From Azophilus sp963663395 (lineage in GTDB: Bacteria > Pseudomonadota > Gammaproteobacteria > Pseudomonadales > Azotimanducaceae): a stretch of DNA of 64,000 nt. Position 1 is the first letter of the stretch. Every line of letters begins with the position of its first letter. The notes under the pieces are model-generated. The model saw only the letters and a program-made list of their open reading frames with translations, had not been told where the DNA came from and searched no databases. Shown here piece after piece: positions 23,138-31,913 of this stretch. The translations under genes were made by a program, and so were the position numbers. The stretch is from assembly GCA_963663395.1 (NCBI GenBank), contig OY760226.1:62001-126000 (forward strand). Reading direction: 5' to 3'.

Positions 23138-26125
23138 ATGGAGACAGCCGAGACCATGCAGCCCAGCGCCCAGCAATCCAGCCCCGAGTCCACGCCCGCT
23201 ACGCCCCCCGTTACCCTGTCGCCCGGCATCGCCGCCACCGCGCCCGGCCAGCTCAAGGTCATCAAGCGCACCGGCGAGGTGGTGCCCTATACCGACGACA
23301 AGATCGCCATCGCCATGACCAAGGCCTTCCTCGCTGTGGAAGGCGGCACGGCTGCCGCATCGCCGAGAATCCGGGAAGTGGTGGCGGCGCTGACCGAGCA
23401 GGTCAGCGGCACCTTCCGCCGGCGGCTGCCTTCCGGCGGCACCGTGCACATCGAAGAGATTCAGGACCAGGTTGAACTCGCCCTGATGCGTTCCGGCGAA
23501 CACAAGGTGGCGCGTGACTACGTGCTCTATCGCGAGGAGCGTGCCCGCATCCGTGCCGCGAGAGGCGCCGATGCCATGGCCGAAGAGCGGGCCGACATCT
23601 CGGTAACCTGGGAGGACGGCCGCGTCGAGCCGCTGAACGTGAGCCGCATTCGCACCATCGTGGCCGAGGCCTGCGCGGGCCTCGGCGATGTGGACGGCGA
23701 GCGCATCATCGAGGAAAGCCTGGCCAACATGTACGACGGCATCAAGGCACGCGATGTCGGCACCTCGCTGCTCATGACGGCGCGCACGCTGGTCGAGGAA
23801 GAGCCCAACTATTCCTCCGTCACCGCGCGGCTGCTGCTCGATCAGTTGCGCAGCGAAGCCCTGCGGTTCCTGGACGTGCGGGCTCCCGGAGCCGCCGAAG
23901 GCGACTATTCGGCGACACAGGCGCAGATGCAGGACGTCTATCCGCGGGCGCTGGCGGCGTTCGTTCACAAGGGCGTCGAACTCGAGCTCGTCAACCACAC
24001 CCTGCTCGAATACGACCTCGACGCTCTCGGCGCGGCCATCGATGCCGGCCGGGACCTGAAGTTCACCTACCTGGGGCTGCAGACGCTCTACGACCGCTAC
24101 TTCATCCACAGTGACAACGTCAAGTTCGAACTGCCCCAGGTGTTCTTCATGCGGGTCGCCATGGGCCTCGCCGTGGAGGAAGACGACCCCACCCGGCGCG
24201 CCATCGAGTTCTACAACCTGCTGTCGAACTTCGACTACATGAGTTCCACGCCGACGCTGTTCAACGCCGGCACCCTGCGCTCGCAGCTCTCATCCTGCTT
24301 CCTCACCACCGTGCCCGACGATCTCGACGGCATCTACAACGCCATCCACGACAACGCCATGCTGTCGAAGTGGGCCGGCGGGCTGGGCAACGACTGGACT
24401 CCGGTACGGGCGCTGGGCTCCTACATCAAGGGTACCAACGGCAAGTCCCAGGGCCTGGTGCCGTTCCTGAAAGTCGTGAACGACACCGCGGTTGCGGTCA
24501 ACCAGGGGGGCAAGCGCAAGGGCGCGGTCTGCTCCTACCTGGAGACCTGGCATCTCGACATCGAGGAGTTCCTGGAGCTGCGCAAGAACACCGGCGACGA
24601 CCGGCGGCGCACCCACGACATGAACACGGCCAACTGGATTCCCGACCTGTTCATGAAGCGCGTCAGCGAAGACAGCGACTGGACCCTGTTCTCCCCGAAC
24701 GAGGTGCCGGACCTGCACGACCTGTACGGCCGGGCGTTCGAGGCGCGCTACGAGCACTACGAAGAAAACGCGAAGGCACTGGGCCTGTTGCACAAGCGCG
24801 TCAAGGCGAGCGACCTGTGGCGCAAGATGCTCTCCATGCTGTTCGAGACGGGCCATCCCTGGATGACCTTCAAGGACAGCTGCAACGTGCGCTCGCCGCA
24901 ACAGCACATCGGCGTCGTGCACTCCTCGAACCTGTGCACCGAGATCACCCTCAATACATCGCCGGAGGAAATCGCCGTCTGCAACCTGGGCAGCCTGAAC
25001 CTCGTACAGCACGTCGAGAACGGCAGCCTCGACATGAAGAAGCTGAAGAAGACAGTGCGCACGGCCGTGCGCATGCTCGACAACGTGATCGACATCAACT
25101 ACTACTCGGTGGACCAGGCACGCAACTCGAACATGAAACACCGGCCGGTGGGGCTGGGGATCATGGGTTTCCAGGACGTGCTCTACAAGCTGCGCATCCC
25201 CTATGCATCCGATGCCGCGGTGGAGTTCGCCGACCGTTCCATGGAAGCGGTGAGCTACTTCGCCATCGAGGCCTCCATGAAGCTCGCGAAGGAACGCGGC
25301 ACCTATCCGAGCTTCTCCGGGTCGCTGTGGAGCCGGGGCGTGCTGCCCATCGACTCGCTCAGGCGCCTGCGCTCCGAACGGGGCAAGGACTACCTGCATG
25401 CGAATTTCGATGCCACCCTCGACTGGGACAAGCTGCGCAGCAAGGTGCAGGCCGCCGGCATGCGCAACTCCAATGTCATGGCCATCGCGCCCACCGCCAC
25501 CATCGCCAACATCACCGGCATCTCCCAGTCCATCGAGCCGACGTATCAGAACCTGTACGTCAAGTCGAACCTGTCCGGCGAATTCACCGTGGCCAATCCC
25601 TACATGGTGCGCGATCTGAAGTCGCTTGGGCTCTGGGACCAGGTGATGGTCAACGATCTCAAGTACTACGACGGCTCCCTGCAACCCATCGACCGTGTGC
25701 CCGAGGATCTGAAGCTGCTCTACGCCACCGCCTTCGAGGTGGAACCCCGGTGGCTGGTGGACGCGGCGGCGCGGCGCCAGAAATGGATCGACCAGGCCCA
25801 GTCGCTGAACCTCTACATGGCCCAGGCCTCGGGCAAGAAACTCGATGTGACCTATCGCATGGCCTGGCTCCGGGGCCTGAAGACCACTTACTACCTGCGG
25901 TCTCTCGGCGCGACCAGCACCGAAAAATCCACCCTGGACCGCGGCACCCTGAACGCGGTGCAGAGCGGGCCGGCGCCCACGGCCGCCCCGGTGGGGGCCG
26001 GAACGAATGCGACCGGCAGCCCCACGCCCGGCGCGGCAACTGATGCCGGCCAGGAACTGGGCGAGGCAGCGCCGACGCCGGCCGCCTGCTCCATCGACGA
26101 CCCGGAATGCGAAGCCTGCCAATAA
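23138..26125 (+). CDS. nrdA: class Ia ribonucleotide reductase, large subunit
   Basis: About 995 residues. It reduces ribonucleoside diphosphates with NrdB. There are two N-terminal ATP-cones: 'LKVIKRTGEVVPYTDDKIAIAMTKAF' and a second at 'ISVTWEDGRVEPLNVSRIRTIVAEAC', as in Pseudomonas NrdA. The catalytic barrel has 'LSSCFLTTVPDD', 'NLCTEITLNTSPEEIAVCNLGSLNL' and 'GLGIMGFQDVLYK'. The C-terminal redox tail ends in CEAC-Q after a Pro/Ala/Gly-rich linker. The ATG at 23138 is used; a GTG at 23123 or an ATG at 23156 is also possible. The tandem cones predict dATP control of activity. The 92-bp gap before nrdB holds a diverged copy of a repeated leader element. Confidence 0.96.
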   Translation: METAETMQPSAQQSSPESTPATPPVTLSPGIAATAPGQLKVIKRTGEVVPYTDDKIAIAMTKAFLAVEGGTAAASPRIREVVAALTEQVSGTFRRRLPSGGTVHIEEIQDQVELALMRSGEHKVARDYVLYREERARIRAARGADAMAEERADISVTWEDGRVEPLNVSRIRTIVAEACAGLGDVDGERIIEESLANMYDGIKARDVGTSLLMTARTLVEEEPNYSSVTARLLLDQLRSEALRFLDVRAPGAAEGDYSATQAQMQDVYPRALAAFVHKGVELELVNHTLLEYDLDALGAAIDAGRDLKFTYLGLQTLYDRYFIHSDNVKFELPQVFFMRVAMGLAVEEDDPTRRAIEFYNLLSNFDYMSSTPTLFNAGTLRSQLSSCFLTTVPDDLDGIYNAIHDNAMLSKWAGGLGNDWTPVRALGSYIKGTNGKSQGLVPFLKVVNDTAVAVNQGGKRKGAVCSYLETWHLDIEEFLELRKNTGDDRRRTHDMNTANWIPDLFMKRVSEDSDWTLFSPNEVPDLHDLYGRAFEARYEHYEENAKALGLLHKRVKASDLWRKMLSMLFETGHPWMTFKDSCNVRSPQQHIGVVHSSNLCTEITLNTSPEEIAVCNLGSLNLVQHVENGSLDMKKLKKTVRTAVRMLDNVIDINYYSVDQARNSNMKHRPVGLGIMGFQDVLYKLRIPYASDAAVEFADRSMEAVSYFAIEASMKLAKERGTYPSFSGSLWSRGVLPIDSLRRLRSERGKDYLHANFDATLDWDKLRSKVQAAGMRNSNVMAIAPTATIANITGISQSIEPTYQNLYVKSNLSGEFTVANPYMVRDLKSLGLWDQVMVNDLKYYDGSLQPIDRVPEDLKLLYATAFEVEPRWLVDAAARRQKWIDQAQSLNLYMAQASGKKLDVTYRMAWLRGLKTTYYLRSLGATSTEKSTLDRGTLNAVQSGPAPTAAPVGAGTNATGSPTPGAATDAGQELGEAAPTPAACSIDDPECEACQ

Positions 26126-26150
26126 GGCGGCCGCGGCCACCGGGCTAGTG

Positions 26151-26217
26151 GGGCGATGCAGGGTACGAACCTGACTCGTTCAGGAACCTGATCCGCGAAG
26201 TAAGAGGAGAGACAGAG
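26151..26217 (+). promoter_or_regulatory. diverged copy of the DSF-type leader element before nrdB
   Basis: It shares GGGGCGATGC, TGACTCGTT, AACCT, CCGCGAA and TAAGAG, in the same order and close to the same spacing, with the four better copies at 44617, 48928, 54906 and 60548. It lacks the GTGACCGG start. Read in the nrdB frame it gives YEPDSFRNLIRE just before the ATG, with no start codon after a TAG at 26146. Confidence 0.5.
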
Positions 26218-27729
26218 ATGCTGAGTTGGGACGACTACGAAGAGGAAGCGGCGCAAGCGGCGCCGCAGCACGCGACGGAAACGGCCAAAGCCCCTGCCGA
26301 GGGCGCCATGCACGCCGCGGAGATTCTCCGCGGCGGCGACCCTCTCCCCGACAGCGCGCCGCAGGATGCCGTAGCCTCTACGCGGCCGGCCGGCAACGGT
26401 AACGGCAATGGAGAAATCGGGGCCTGGCCTGCAGACTCAATGCAGGGTTTTACCGAGCCCGAGGTTCCGGAACCCGCCAACGAAAGTTGGGCTCCCCAAC
26501 CACCCGATACCGCCCCGCCGGCCACGGCGCCGGCGCCACCTGCCAGTAACGCCGGACAGCCGGAACCGCATGCGGAGTCGTTGCAGGCCCCGACCGGCAA
26601 CGGCCTTTCGGCAGGCACCCAGGCCGCGCCTGCGCAGGAGCCCGCAAGCGAACGCGAGTTGGCGCAAGCTGCCATCGTCGCATCGACCGGAGAAGCCGGG
26701 CAGGAAAACCTGGAACGCGTCACGGTCGACCAGAAGGCCATGATCAACTGCCGGGCCGACCTCAATCAGCTGGTGCCCTTCAAGTACGACTGGGCCTGGC
26801 AGAAATACCTGGACGGCTGCGCCAACCACTGGATGCCCCAGGAAATCAACATGACCGCCGACATCGCGCTGTGGAAGGGCGAGGACGGCCTCACCGAGGA
26901 CGAGCGCACCATCGTCAAGCGCAGCCTCGGCTTCTTCTCCACGGCCGATTCCCTGGTCGCCAACAACCTGGTGCTGGCGATCTACCGCCTGATCACCAAT
27001 CCGGAATGCCGCCAGTACCTGCTGCGCCAGGCATTCGAAGAGGCCATCCACACCCACGCCTACCAGTACTGCATCGAATCGCTGGGCATGGACGAAGGCG
27101 AGATCTTCAACATGTACCGGGAAGTGCCCTCCGTGGCCCGCAAGGCCGCCTGGGCGCTGAAACACACCCACCACATCTCCGATCCCACCTTCACCACCGG
27201 CACCCGGGAGACAGACAAGGCGCTGCTCGAGAACCTCATCGCCTACTACTGCGTGCTGGAAGGCATCTTCTTCTACTGCGGCTTCACCCAGATCCTCTCC
27301 ATGGGCCGCCGCAACAAGATGACGGGCACCTCGGAACAGTTCCAGTACATCCTGCGCGACGAGTCCATGCACGTTAATTTCGGCATCGACGTCATCAACC
27401 AGATCAAGCTGGAAAACCCGGAACTGTGGGACGATGCAGTCCAGAACCTGACGCGCCACATGATCCTCGAAGGCACCCAGCTCGAGATCGAGTACGCCCA
27501 GGACACCATGCCCCGCGGCGTACTCGGCATGAACGCCAACATGATGACCGAGTACCTGCAGTTCATCGCCAACCGGCGCCTCGCCCAGATCGGCCTCGCC
27601 GAACAGTTCCCGGGCGTAAAGAACCCGTTCCCGTGGATGAGCGAGATCATGGATCTGAAGAAAGAGAAGAATTTCTTCGAGACGCGGGTTACGGAGTATC
27701 AGACGGGTGGGGCGTTGAGCTGGGATTGA
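26218..27729 (+). CDS. nrdB: class Ia ribonucleotide reductase, small subunit, with long N-terminal extension
   Basis: 503 residues. Residues from about 165 onward are a normal R2 with di-iron ligands in 'ADSLVANNLVLAIYRL', 'EAIHTHAYQYCIESLG' (ExxH), 'LLENLIAYYCVLEGIFFYCGF' and 'LRDESMHVNFGID' (ExxH). The family C-terminus is 'YQTGGALSWD'. The first 160 residues are Ala/Pro/Glu-rich, apparently disordered, and start with MLSWDDY, a near repeat of the C-terminal LSWD. Typical relatives with this start are about 415 residues, so roughly 90 residues are extra. AAGAGGAGAG supplies the ribosome site and belongs to the leader element upstream. Confidence 0.95.
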   Translation: MLSWDDYEEEAAQAAPQHATETAKAPAEGAMHAAEILRGGDPLPDSAPQDAVASTRPAGNGNGNGEIGAWPADSMQGFTEPEVPEPANESWAPQPPDTAPPATAPAPPASNAGQPEPHAESLQAPTGNGLSAGTQAAPAQEPASERELAQAAIVASTGEAGQENLERVTVDQKAMINCRADLNQLVPFKYDWAWQKYLDGCANHWMPQEINMTADIALWKGEDGLTEDERTIVKRSLGFFSTADSLVANNLVLAIYRLITNPECRQYLLRQAFEEAIHTHAYQYCIESLGMDEGEIFNMYREVPSVARKAAWALKHTHHISDPTFTTGTRETDKALLENLIAYYCVLEGIFFYCGFTQILSMGRRNKMTGTSEQFQYILRDESMHVNFGIDVINQIKLENPELWDDAVQNLTRHMILEGTQLEIEYAQDTMPRGVLGMNANMMTEYLQFIANRRLAQIGLAEQFPGVKNPFPWMSEIMDLKKEKNFFETRVTEYQTGGALSWD

Positions 27730-27818
27730 TGGCGGCGTCCTGAGTCGTCGTTCGGTCAGCTTCTAACGTGCAACCGTACCGGCACACGAATTGAGGCTGA
27801 TCAAAGAGGCAATCGAAC

Positions 27819-28106
27819 GTGAACGACAATCGGATGATGAGTAGCGCGGGCGCTGAGTTGCTCGAGGCCATCGAGCAGATGAAACAAGGCGTGAAGGGCA
27901 GAACCTACACAAAGGAACAGATCCTGGCGATCTCCGCACGAATGTCGGTCAAACTCACTCAACGCGAATTTGCGAAGCTGCTCAATGTTTCCATCGACGC
28001 CGTTCAGGACTGGGAACAGGGCAGGCGGTCACCGCGGGGGGCAGCGAAGACCTTACTCCGAGTCGTGCAAAGCCATCCCGAGGTGTTGGAGCAACTGGGG
28101 CCGTAG
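27819..28106 (+). CDS. XRE-family HTH antitoxin (HigA/NadS-like), orphan
   Basis: 95 residues. The C-terminal half is a helix-turn-helix: 'LTQREFAKLLNVSIDAVQDWEQGRRSPRGAAKTLLRVVQSHPEVL', the signature of HigA/MqsA-type antitoxins. The N-terminus is a toxin-binding-like helix ('AELLEAIEQMKQGVKG'). No toxin gene is next to it. The short frame just upstream, overlapping the GTG start, ends as LRLIKEAIERERQSDDE and could be the tail of a lost toxin, but this is weak evidence. The gene may now act as a stand-alone repressor. Confidence 0.75.
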   Translation: MNDNRMMSSAGAELLEAIEQMKQGVKGRTYTKEQILAISARMSVKLTQREFAKLLNVSIDAVQDWEQGRRSPRGAAKTLLRVVQSHPEVLEQLGP

Positions 28107-28109
28107 AGG

Positions 28110-29105
28110 TTACTCGGGCAGCGTGGCGCGTCCCACGGTATTCGCATCCGTTCCGAACCAGATGGCGTTGCTCGCCGGGTCGTGAATCATGTGCCGCACC
28201 GTGCCGCCGCCGCTGTCGATCGGCACCGCGTCGAGAAAACCGGGCAGGGCCGGATCGAAGCCGCTGAATAAATTGGGTTGCGGGCCGGTCTGTACAAACC
28301 AGATCCGGTCCCGGCCGTCCGCCGCCATGGCGTAGGGGCGGCTCTCATTGCCTGAGGGCGCCTGCCACTCGGTAATCTCGCCGCTGCCGGGATCAACGCG
28401 CCCGAGATACCCTTCGGCGTAGTCGACGTACCAGACCAGGTCGTCGGAGGTAATCGCCAGGCGACGCGGCCGGGCGCCGGGGCGTGGTAGCGCCACTTCT
28501 TCGAGCGTCAGTGCGGCCGGGTCGATGCGGGCCAGCTTGTTGGTGCCGAACAGGGTCACCCAGACCTCGCCGGTGCTGTTCAGCCCGATGCCGTAAGGGC
28601 GGGATCCTGGCGTCGGGACGGGTATGAGGTGCACATCGTCCGTTGCCGTTTCCAGCTTGCCGACGAAGTTGCCGCCCTGAACGGTAAACCAGATATCGCC
28701 GTTGGCATCCATGATCAGCGTGTGCGGGTCCCGCGCTGCCGCATCCGGCATGGGTATCTTGCGAATGGCGCCGGTCGCCGGGTCCAGGCGGCCGATATGG
28801 GCCGCGCGATTGCCCGCATACCAGACAATGCTGTCGGCGACGATCAGGTTGTGAGGACCGACGCCCGGCTCCAGGGGCCACTTTTGAAATGCCCCCTCGA
28901 CGGGGTCAAGAGCCGCGACGTAGTCCCCGGTCTGGCCAACGAAAAAGACCCGTCCCGTTGCCTGATCCACGCCCGGATCCCGAGGACGTGTTTCCGCATA
29001 GGGCACGACCCATTCCGTAACGACCGGCGCCTCGGTCCAGGCGGGGGACCCGCACAGCATCAGTATCAGGATGAGAACCACGGGGTGTTTTGACATCGAC
29101 AGCAT
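28110..29105 (-). CDS. Vgb-like beta-propeller, periplasmic
   Basis: 331 residues with a signal peptide (VVLILILMLCGSPAWTEA). It has repeated blades of the form 'GDYVAALDPVEGAFQKWPL', 'AAHIGRLDPATGAIRKIPM', 'NFVGKLETATDDVHLIPVP', 'NKLARIDPAALTLEEVALP' and 'GYLGRVDPGSGEITEW', each about 42 residues apart, and 'PHTLIMDANGDIWFTVQGG' strands. This is the six-bladed fold of virginiamycin B lyase. Most environmental members have no known activity. The start at 29105 is chosen to expose the signal peptide. Its stop lies 4 bp from the convergent HTH gene. Confidence 0.8.
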   Translation of the reverse strand: MLSMSKHPVVLILILMLCGSPAWTEAPVVTEWVVPYAETRPRDPGVDQATGRVFFVGQTGDYVAALDPVEGAFQKWPLEPGVGPHNLIVADSIVWYAGNRAAHIGRLDPATGAIRKIPMPDAAARDPHTLIMDANGDIWFTVQGGNFVGKLETATDDVHLIPVPTPGSRPYGIGLNSTGEVWVTLFGTNKLARIDPAALTLEEVALPRPGARPRRLAITSDDLVWYVDYAEGYLGRVDPGSGEITEWQAPSGNESRPYAMAADGRDRIWFVQTGPQPNLFSGFDPALPGFLDAVPIDSGGGTVRHMIHDPASNAIWFGTDANTVGRATLPE

Positions 29106-29259
29106 CCGCAAGTGGAACTGGACTCGGGCCGGCTTGATACCGGCCGACCGGTGCGGCGAGAAACTCAAGCACGCGGCCATGATACTCCAGGCGCCGCAGC
29201 GCGCAGCACCTCTCTTGGACTACTGCCTGCCGAAATGGCCTGTTCGCGCGAATAGCGGA

Positions 29260-30165
29260 TTAGTTTTTCCCGTCCCTCGACAGGGTTTCGCAGAGCGCCC
29301 GCAACGCATCGACGAACGCCAGGGGCTGATCGAGAAACAGATGATGCCGCGCATTTTCGATGGCAACCGAATGGATTTCTTCAGGAATCAGCGATTCGAG
29401 ATGCTCCCGGGTCTTCTCGGTGAACAGCTTGCTTTCCGCGCCGTAGATCAGCCCCACAGGCAGCGTCAGCCCGGCGTAGTCTTCCGGCGCACGTTCGGCA
29501 TCCTTCAGGACGTTTGGCAGGTCTTCATCGAACTTCCATTCCCAGCCTCCGCCCTGCACGGGCATCAGGGAATGCCGCGCGATGTAGTCCAGGATGTAGG
29601 CGTTTTCGCAGGGTTGCGGCGGCTGCAGCCGGAAGCGCGCCAGCGCCGTCTGCCGGTCCGGATAGACCTTGGCCCGGCCGCTCATGGGCGGGTAGTCCGG
29701 CACTGGTTCGTCGGGATGGCGCAGCCCTGAATCGGCCAGGATGAGCGCCCCGAACCGGCCCGGGTACAGGTTGGCCGCCTTGGTCGCCATGTTGCCGCCG
29801 AAGCTGTGGCCGACCACGATGACGTCGTCATCAAGGCCCGCGGCATCGCAGACGCCGACGATCTCCCGGGCGTAGGTGGCCGCATCGTAGGTGTAGCGGA
29901 AGTCGGAATCGCCCATGCCGGTGAGGTCCATGGCCACCACGCGGTAGGCGTCGGTGAGCTTCGGGGCAATGAAATCCCACCAGCGGGAGTGCGCGTTCAT
30001 GCCGTGGATGAGCAACATGTCCCGGGTGCCCTTGCCGGGCCAGGAGCGGTAGACCACATCGCAGTCTTCCACCTCGACTGAACCCACCTTGCTCTCGACC
30101 TCGACCGCCTCGAAGAACCACTCCGGGATGACCGGCGCGGTGTCGGCCCGGTCCCAGCGCGCCAC
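29260..30165 (-). CDS. alpha/beta-hydrolase fold protein
   Basis: 301 residues. 'DMLLIHGMNAHSRWWDFIAPKL' forms the oxyanion strand and 'VIVVGHSFGGNMATKAANL' the nucleophile elbow (Ser in GHSFGG). The general acid Asp is probably in 'LPVGLIYGAESKLF' or close by, and the catalytic His is in 'ENARHHLFLDQPLAF'. It is a cytoplasmic esterase, lactonase or C-C hydrolase. The start is a GTG, 2 bp after the stop of the acyl-CoA dehydrogenase, so it is the third gene of an operon with the two upstream ACAD-type genes. Confidence 0.88.
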   Translation of the reverse strand: MARWDRADTAPVIPEWFFEAVEVESKVGSVEVEDCDVVYRSWPGKGTRDMLLIHGMNAHSRWWDFIAPKLTDAYRVVAMDLTGMGDSDFRYTYDAATYAREIVGVCDAAGLDDDVIVVGHSFGGNMATKAANLYPGRFGALILADSGLRHPDEPVPDYPPMSGRAKVYPDRQTALARFRLQPPQPCENAYILDYIARHSLMPVQGGGWEWKFDEDLPNVLKDAERAPEDYAGLTLPVGLIYGAESKLFTEKTREHLESLIPEEIHSVAIENARHHLFLDQPLAFVDALRALCETLSRDGKN

Positions 30166-30167
30166 GG

Positions 30168-31298
30168 CTAAAGCGCCCCGAATCGTTCGAGATGGTGGTC
30201 GACGTTGCCGAACAGCGTGTCGATCATGGTCAGCCGCTTGAAGTAGTGGCCGATGCGCAGTTCGTCGGTCATGCCCATGCCGCCGTGCAGTTGCACCGCG
30301 TTCTGGCCGACGAAGCGTCCGCTGGTGCCCACCTGCACCTTGAGGGCGGACACTGCTTTCTGCGCCTCCGGCCCGTAGCCTTCGTCCATGCGCATGGCCG
30401 CCATGAACATGAGGGACTTTGACTGCTCGTGCTCCATGAACATGTCCACCATGCGGTGCTGCAGCACCTGGAACTTGCCGATGGGCTGGCCGAACTGCTT
30501 GCGGGTCTTGCAGTATTCCACCGTGTCCTTGTAGAGCACTTCCATGCAGCCTACCGCCTCGGCACCGACCGCGAGCGTGCCCTCGTCAACAGCCTGCTGC
30601 AGAATCGGAAGGCCTGCTCCGGCCTCTCCGAGCAGCGCTTCGTCGCCGACCTGGACGTTATCCAACGTCACCTCGGAAGCGCGGAAGGCATCCACCGTCG
30701 GATAGTCGCGCCGGCTCACACCGGGCGAATCGGCGGACACGATGAACAGGGAGACGCCTTCTTCGTCCCGCTGTTCCCCGCTGGTGCGGGCGGAAACCAC
30801 CAGCACATCCGCCGCGGGTCCGTTCAGCACCACCGCCTTGTAGCCGTTGAGAACGTAGCCCCCATCTGACCGCTCTCCGGTCGTCACGAGGTCTGCAAGA
30901 TTGTAACGCCCCTGGGGTTCGGCATACGCCAGCGCCGCCTGCAACGAGCCGTCGGTGATTCCCGGCAGCCAGGCGGCACGCTGCGCCTTGTCGCCGCCGA
31001 TGCGTATGGCGCCGCCGGCCAGCACCACGGTGGCCAGGAAGGGCTCCACCACCAGGCCCTTGCCGAACTGTTCGCACATGATGATGCTTTCGATGGCGGT
31101 GCCACCGAAACCGCCGTCGTCCTCCGGGAACGGCACACCCAGCCAGCCGAGTTCCGCGAAGGTGCGCCATTTGCCGGCATCGTAGCCCAGATCTTCCTTG
31201 ACGGTGCTTTGCCGCGCGGCGAAGGAATAGTCGTTCTGGATAAACCGCTCAATGCTTTGCTGAAGGAGGTTCTGCTCCTCTGAAAACGAGAAATCCAT
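30168..31298 (-). CDS. acyl-CoA dehydrogenase
   Basis: 376 residues, full length. 'MDFSFSEEQNLLQQSIERFIQND' is the usual N-terminal helix. It continues with 'GWLGVPFPEDDGGFGGTAIESIIMCEQFG', 'LAYAEPQGRYNLADL' (FAD/substrate), 'CKTRKQFGQPIGKFQVLQHRMVDM' and 'VQLHGGMGMTDELRIGHYFKRL'. It introduces a double bond into an acyl-CoA and passes electrons to ETF. The start codon is only a base from the stop of the short ACAD-like gene upstream, so the two are probably co-translated, as in heteromeric ACAD pairs. The GTG of the hydrolase follows within 2 bp. Confidence 0.93.
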   Translation of the reverse strand: MDFSFSEEQNLLQQSIERFIQNDYSFAARQSTVKEDLGYDAGKWRTFAELGWLGVPFPEDDGGFGGTAIESIIMCEQFGKGLVVEPFLATVVLAGGAIRIGGDKAQRAAWLPGITDGSLQAALAYAEPQGRYNLADLVTTGERSDGGYVLNGYKAVVLNGPAADVLVVSARTSGEQRDEEGVSLFIVSADSPGVSRRDYPTVDAFRASEVTLDNVQVGDEALLGEAGAGLPILQQAVDEGTLAVGAEAVGCMEVLYKDTVEYCKTRKQFGQPIGKFQVLQHRMVDMFMEHEQSKSLMFMAAMRMDEGYGPEAQKAVSALKVQVGTSGRFVGQNAVQLHGGMGMTDELRIGHYFKRLTMIDTLFGNVDHHLERFGAL

Positions 31299-31299
31299 G

Positions 31300-31869
31300 T
31301 CAGTGTCCCTTACCTGGTTCGCTGGGGTTGCCGGCCTCGAGCAGTACCCGGGCCAACCGGTCTCTCTGCGCGTCCGCAGTCCCCGGCGAGTCAAACAAGC
31401 GGGCAAGCATACCCTGTCTGGCCGAACGTGCGTAAGCGCCGCCGAGCGGCGCCTCGTTGTCGCCGGGGCGCTCGTCCGGCATCGGCAGGGCGTAGTATCC
31501 GAGCGCCTCGACCATGACTGCGCGAATGTCGACGATCATCTCGGAAGAGAGAATATCCAGTACTACGCCCGCCACATCCTCGCGCAGCGCCGCCCCTGCC
31601 GCCGCCATCGCCCTGAGTTCGAGTGCCCTCAGCGCCTCCAACCTGATCCTGAGCGATTGAGCCTTGCGCCTGAAAGCGGCGTCGTCCGCCAACACGCCGC
31701 CGCGGCCGTCGTGAATCTCGTCCAGAGCTTCCTCCAGCCCCGCGAGCAGTGCCCCAATCTCCGCCGTGGATACCGGGTCCGAGCGCACCGACTCCGGCCA
31801 ATGCCGGTCCACCAGCGTCTGCACCTGTCTCGCAAAGGCGTTGTCCGTGTCTCGAAATGACCCTTTCAC
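31300..31869 (-). CDS. internally deleted acyl-CoA dehydrogenase-like protein
   Basis: 189 residues. The first 25 ('NAFARQVQTLVDRHWPESVRS') look like the N-terminal helix of an ACAD. The rest ('AAFRRKAQSLRIRLEALRALELRAMAAAG', then 'ALGYYALPMPD' and 'GGAYARSARQGMLARLFDSPG') matches the C-terminal four-helix domain, in the form that normally precedes 'SIYGGSNEIQ', but that last motif is altered. The central FAD-binding and beta domains are absent. No frameshift is seen, so it may be a stable, non-catalytic partner of the complete ACAD 2 bp downstream, or a decaying gene. It is divergent from the hydratase at 31914, and the 44-bp spacer must hold both promoters. Confidence 0.7.
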   Translation of the reverse strand: MKGSFRDTDNAFARQVQTLVDRHWPESVRSDPVSTAEIGALLAGLEEALDEIHDGRGGVLADDAAFRRKAQSLRIRLEALRALELRAMAAAGAALREDVAGVVLDILSSEMIVDIRAVMVEALGYYALPMPDERPGDNEAPLGGAYARSARQGMLARLFDSPGTADAQRDRLARVLLEAGNPSEPGKGH

Positions 31870-31913
31870 TCGGGCACCATTGCGCCACCCTCAAGAATTT
31901 CGGCGGTTACACC

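Noticed and set aside
24290..26140. Long antisense frame inside nrdA
   Set aside because: It is rich in Gly/His/Val in the pattern of a shadow of GC-rich coding DNA; nrdA is unambiguous.
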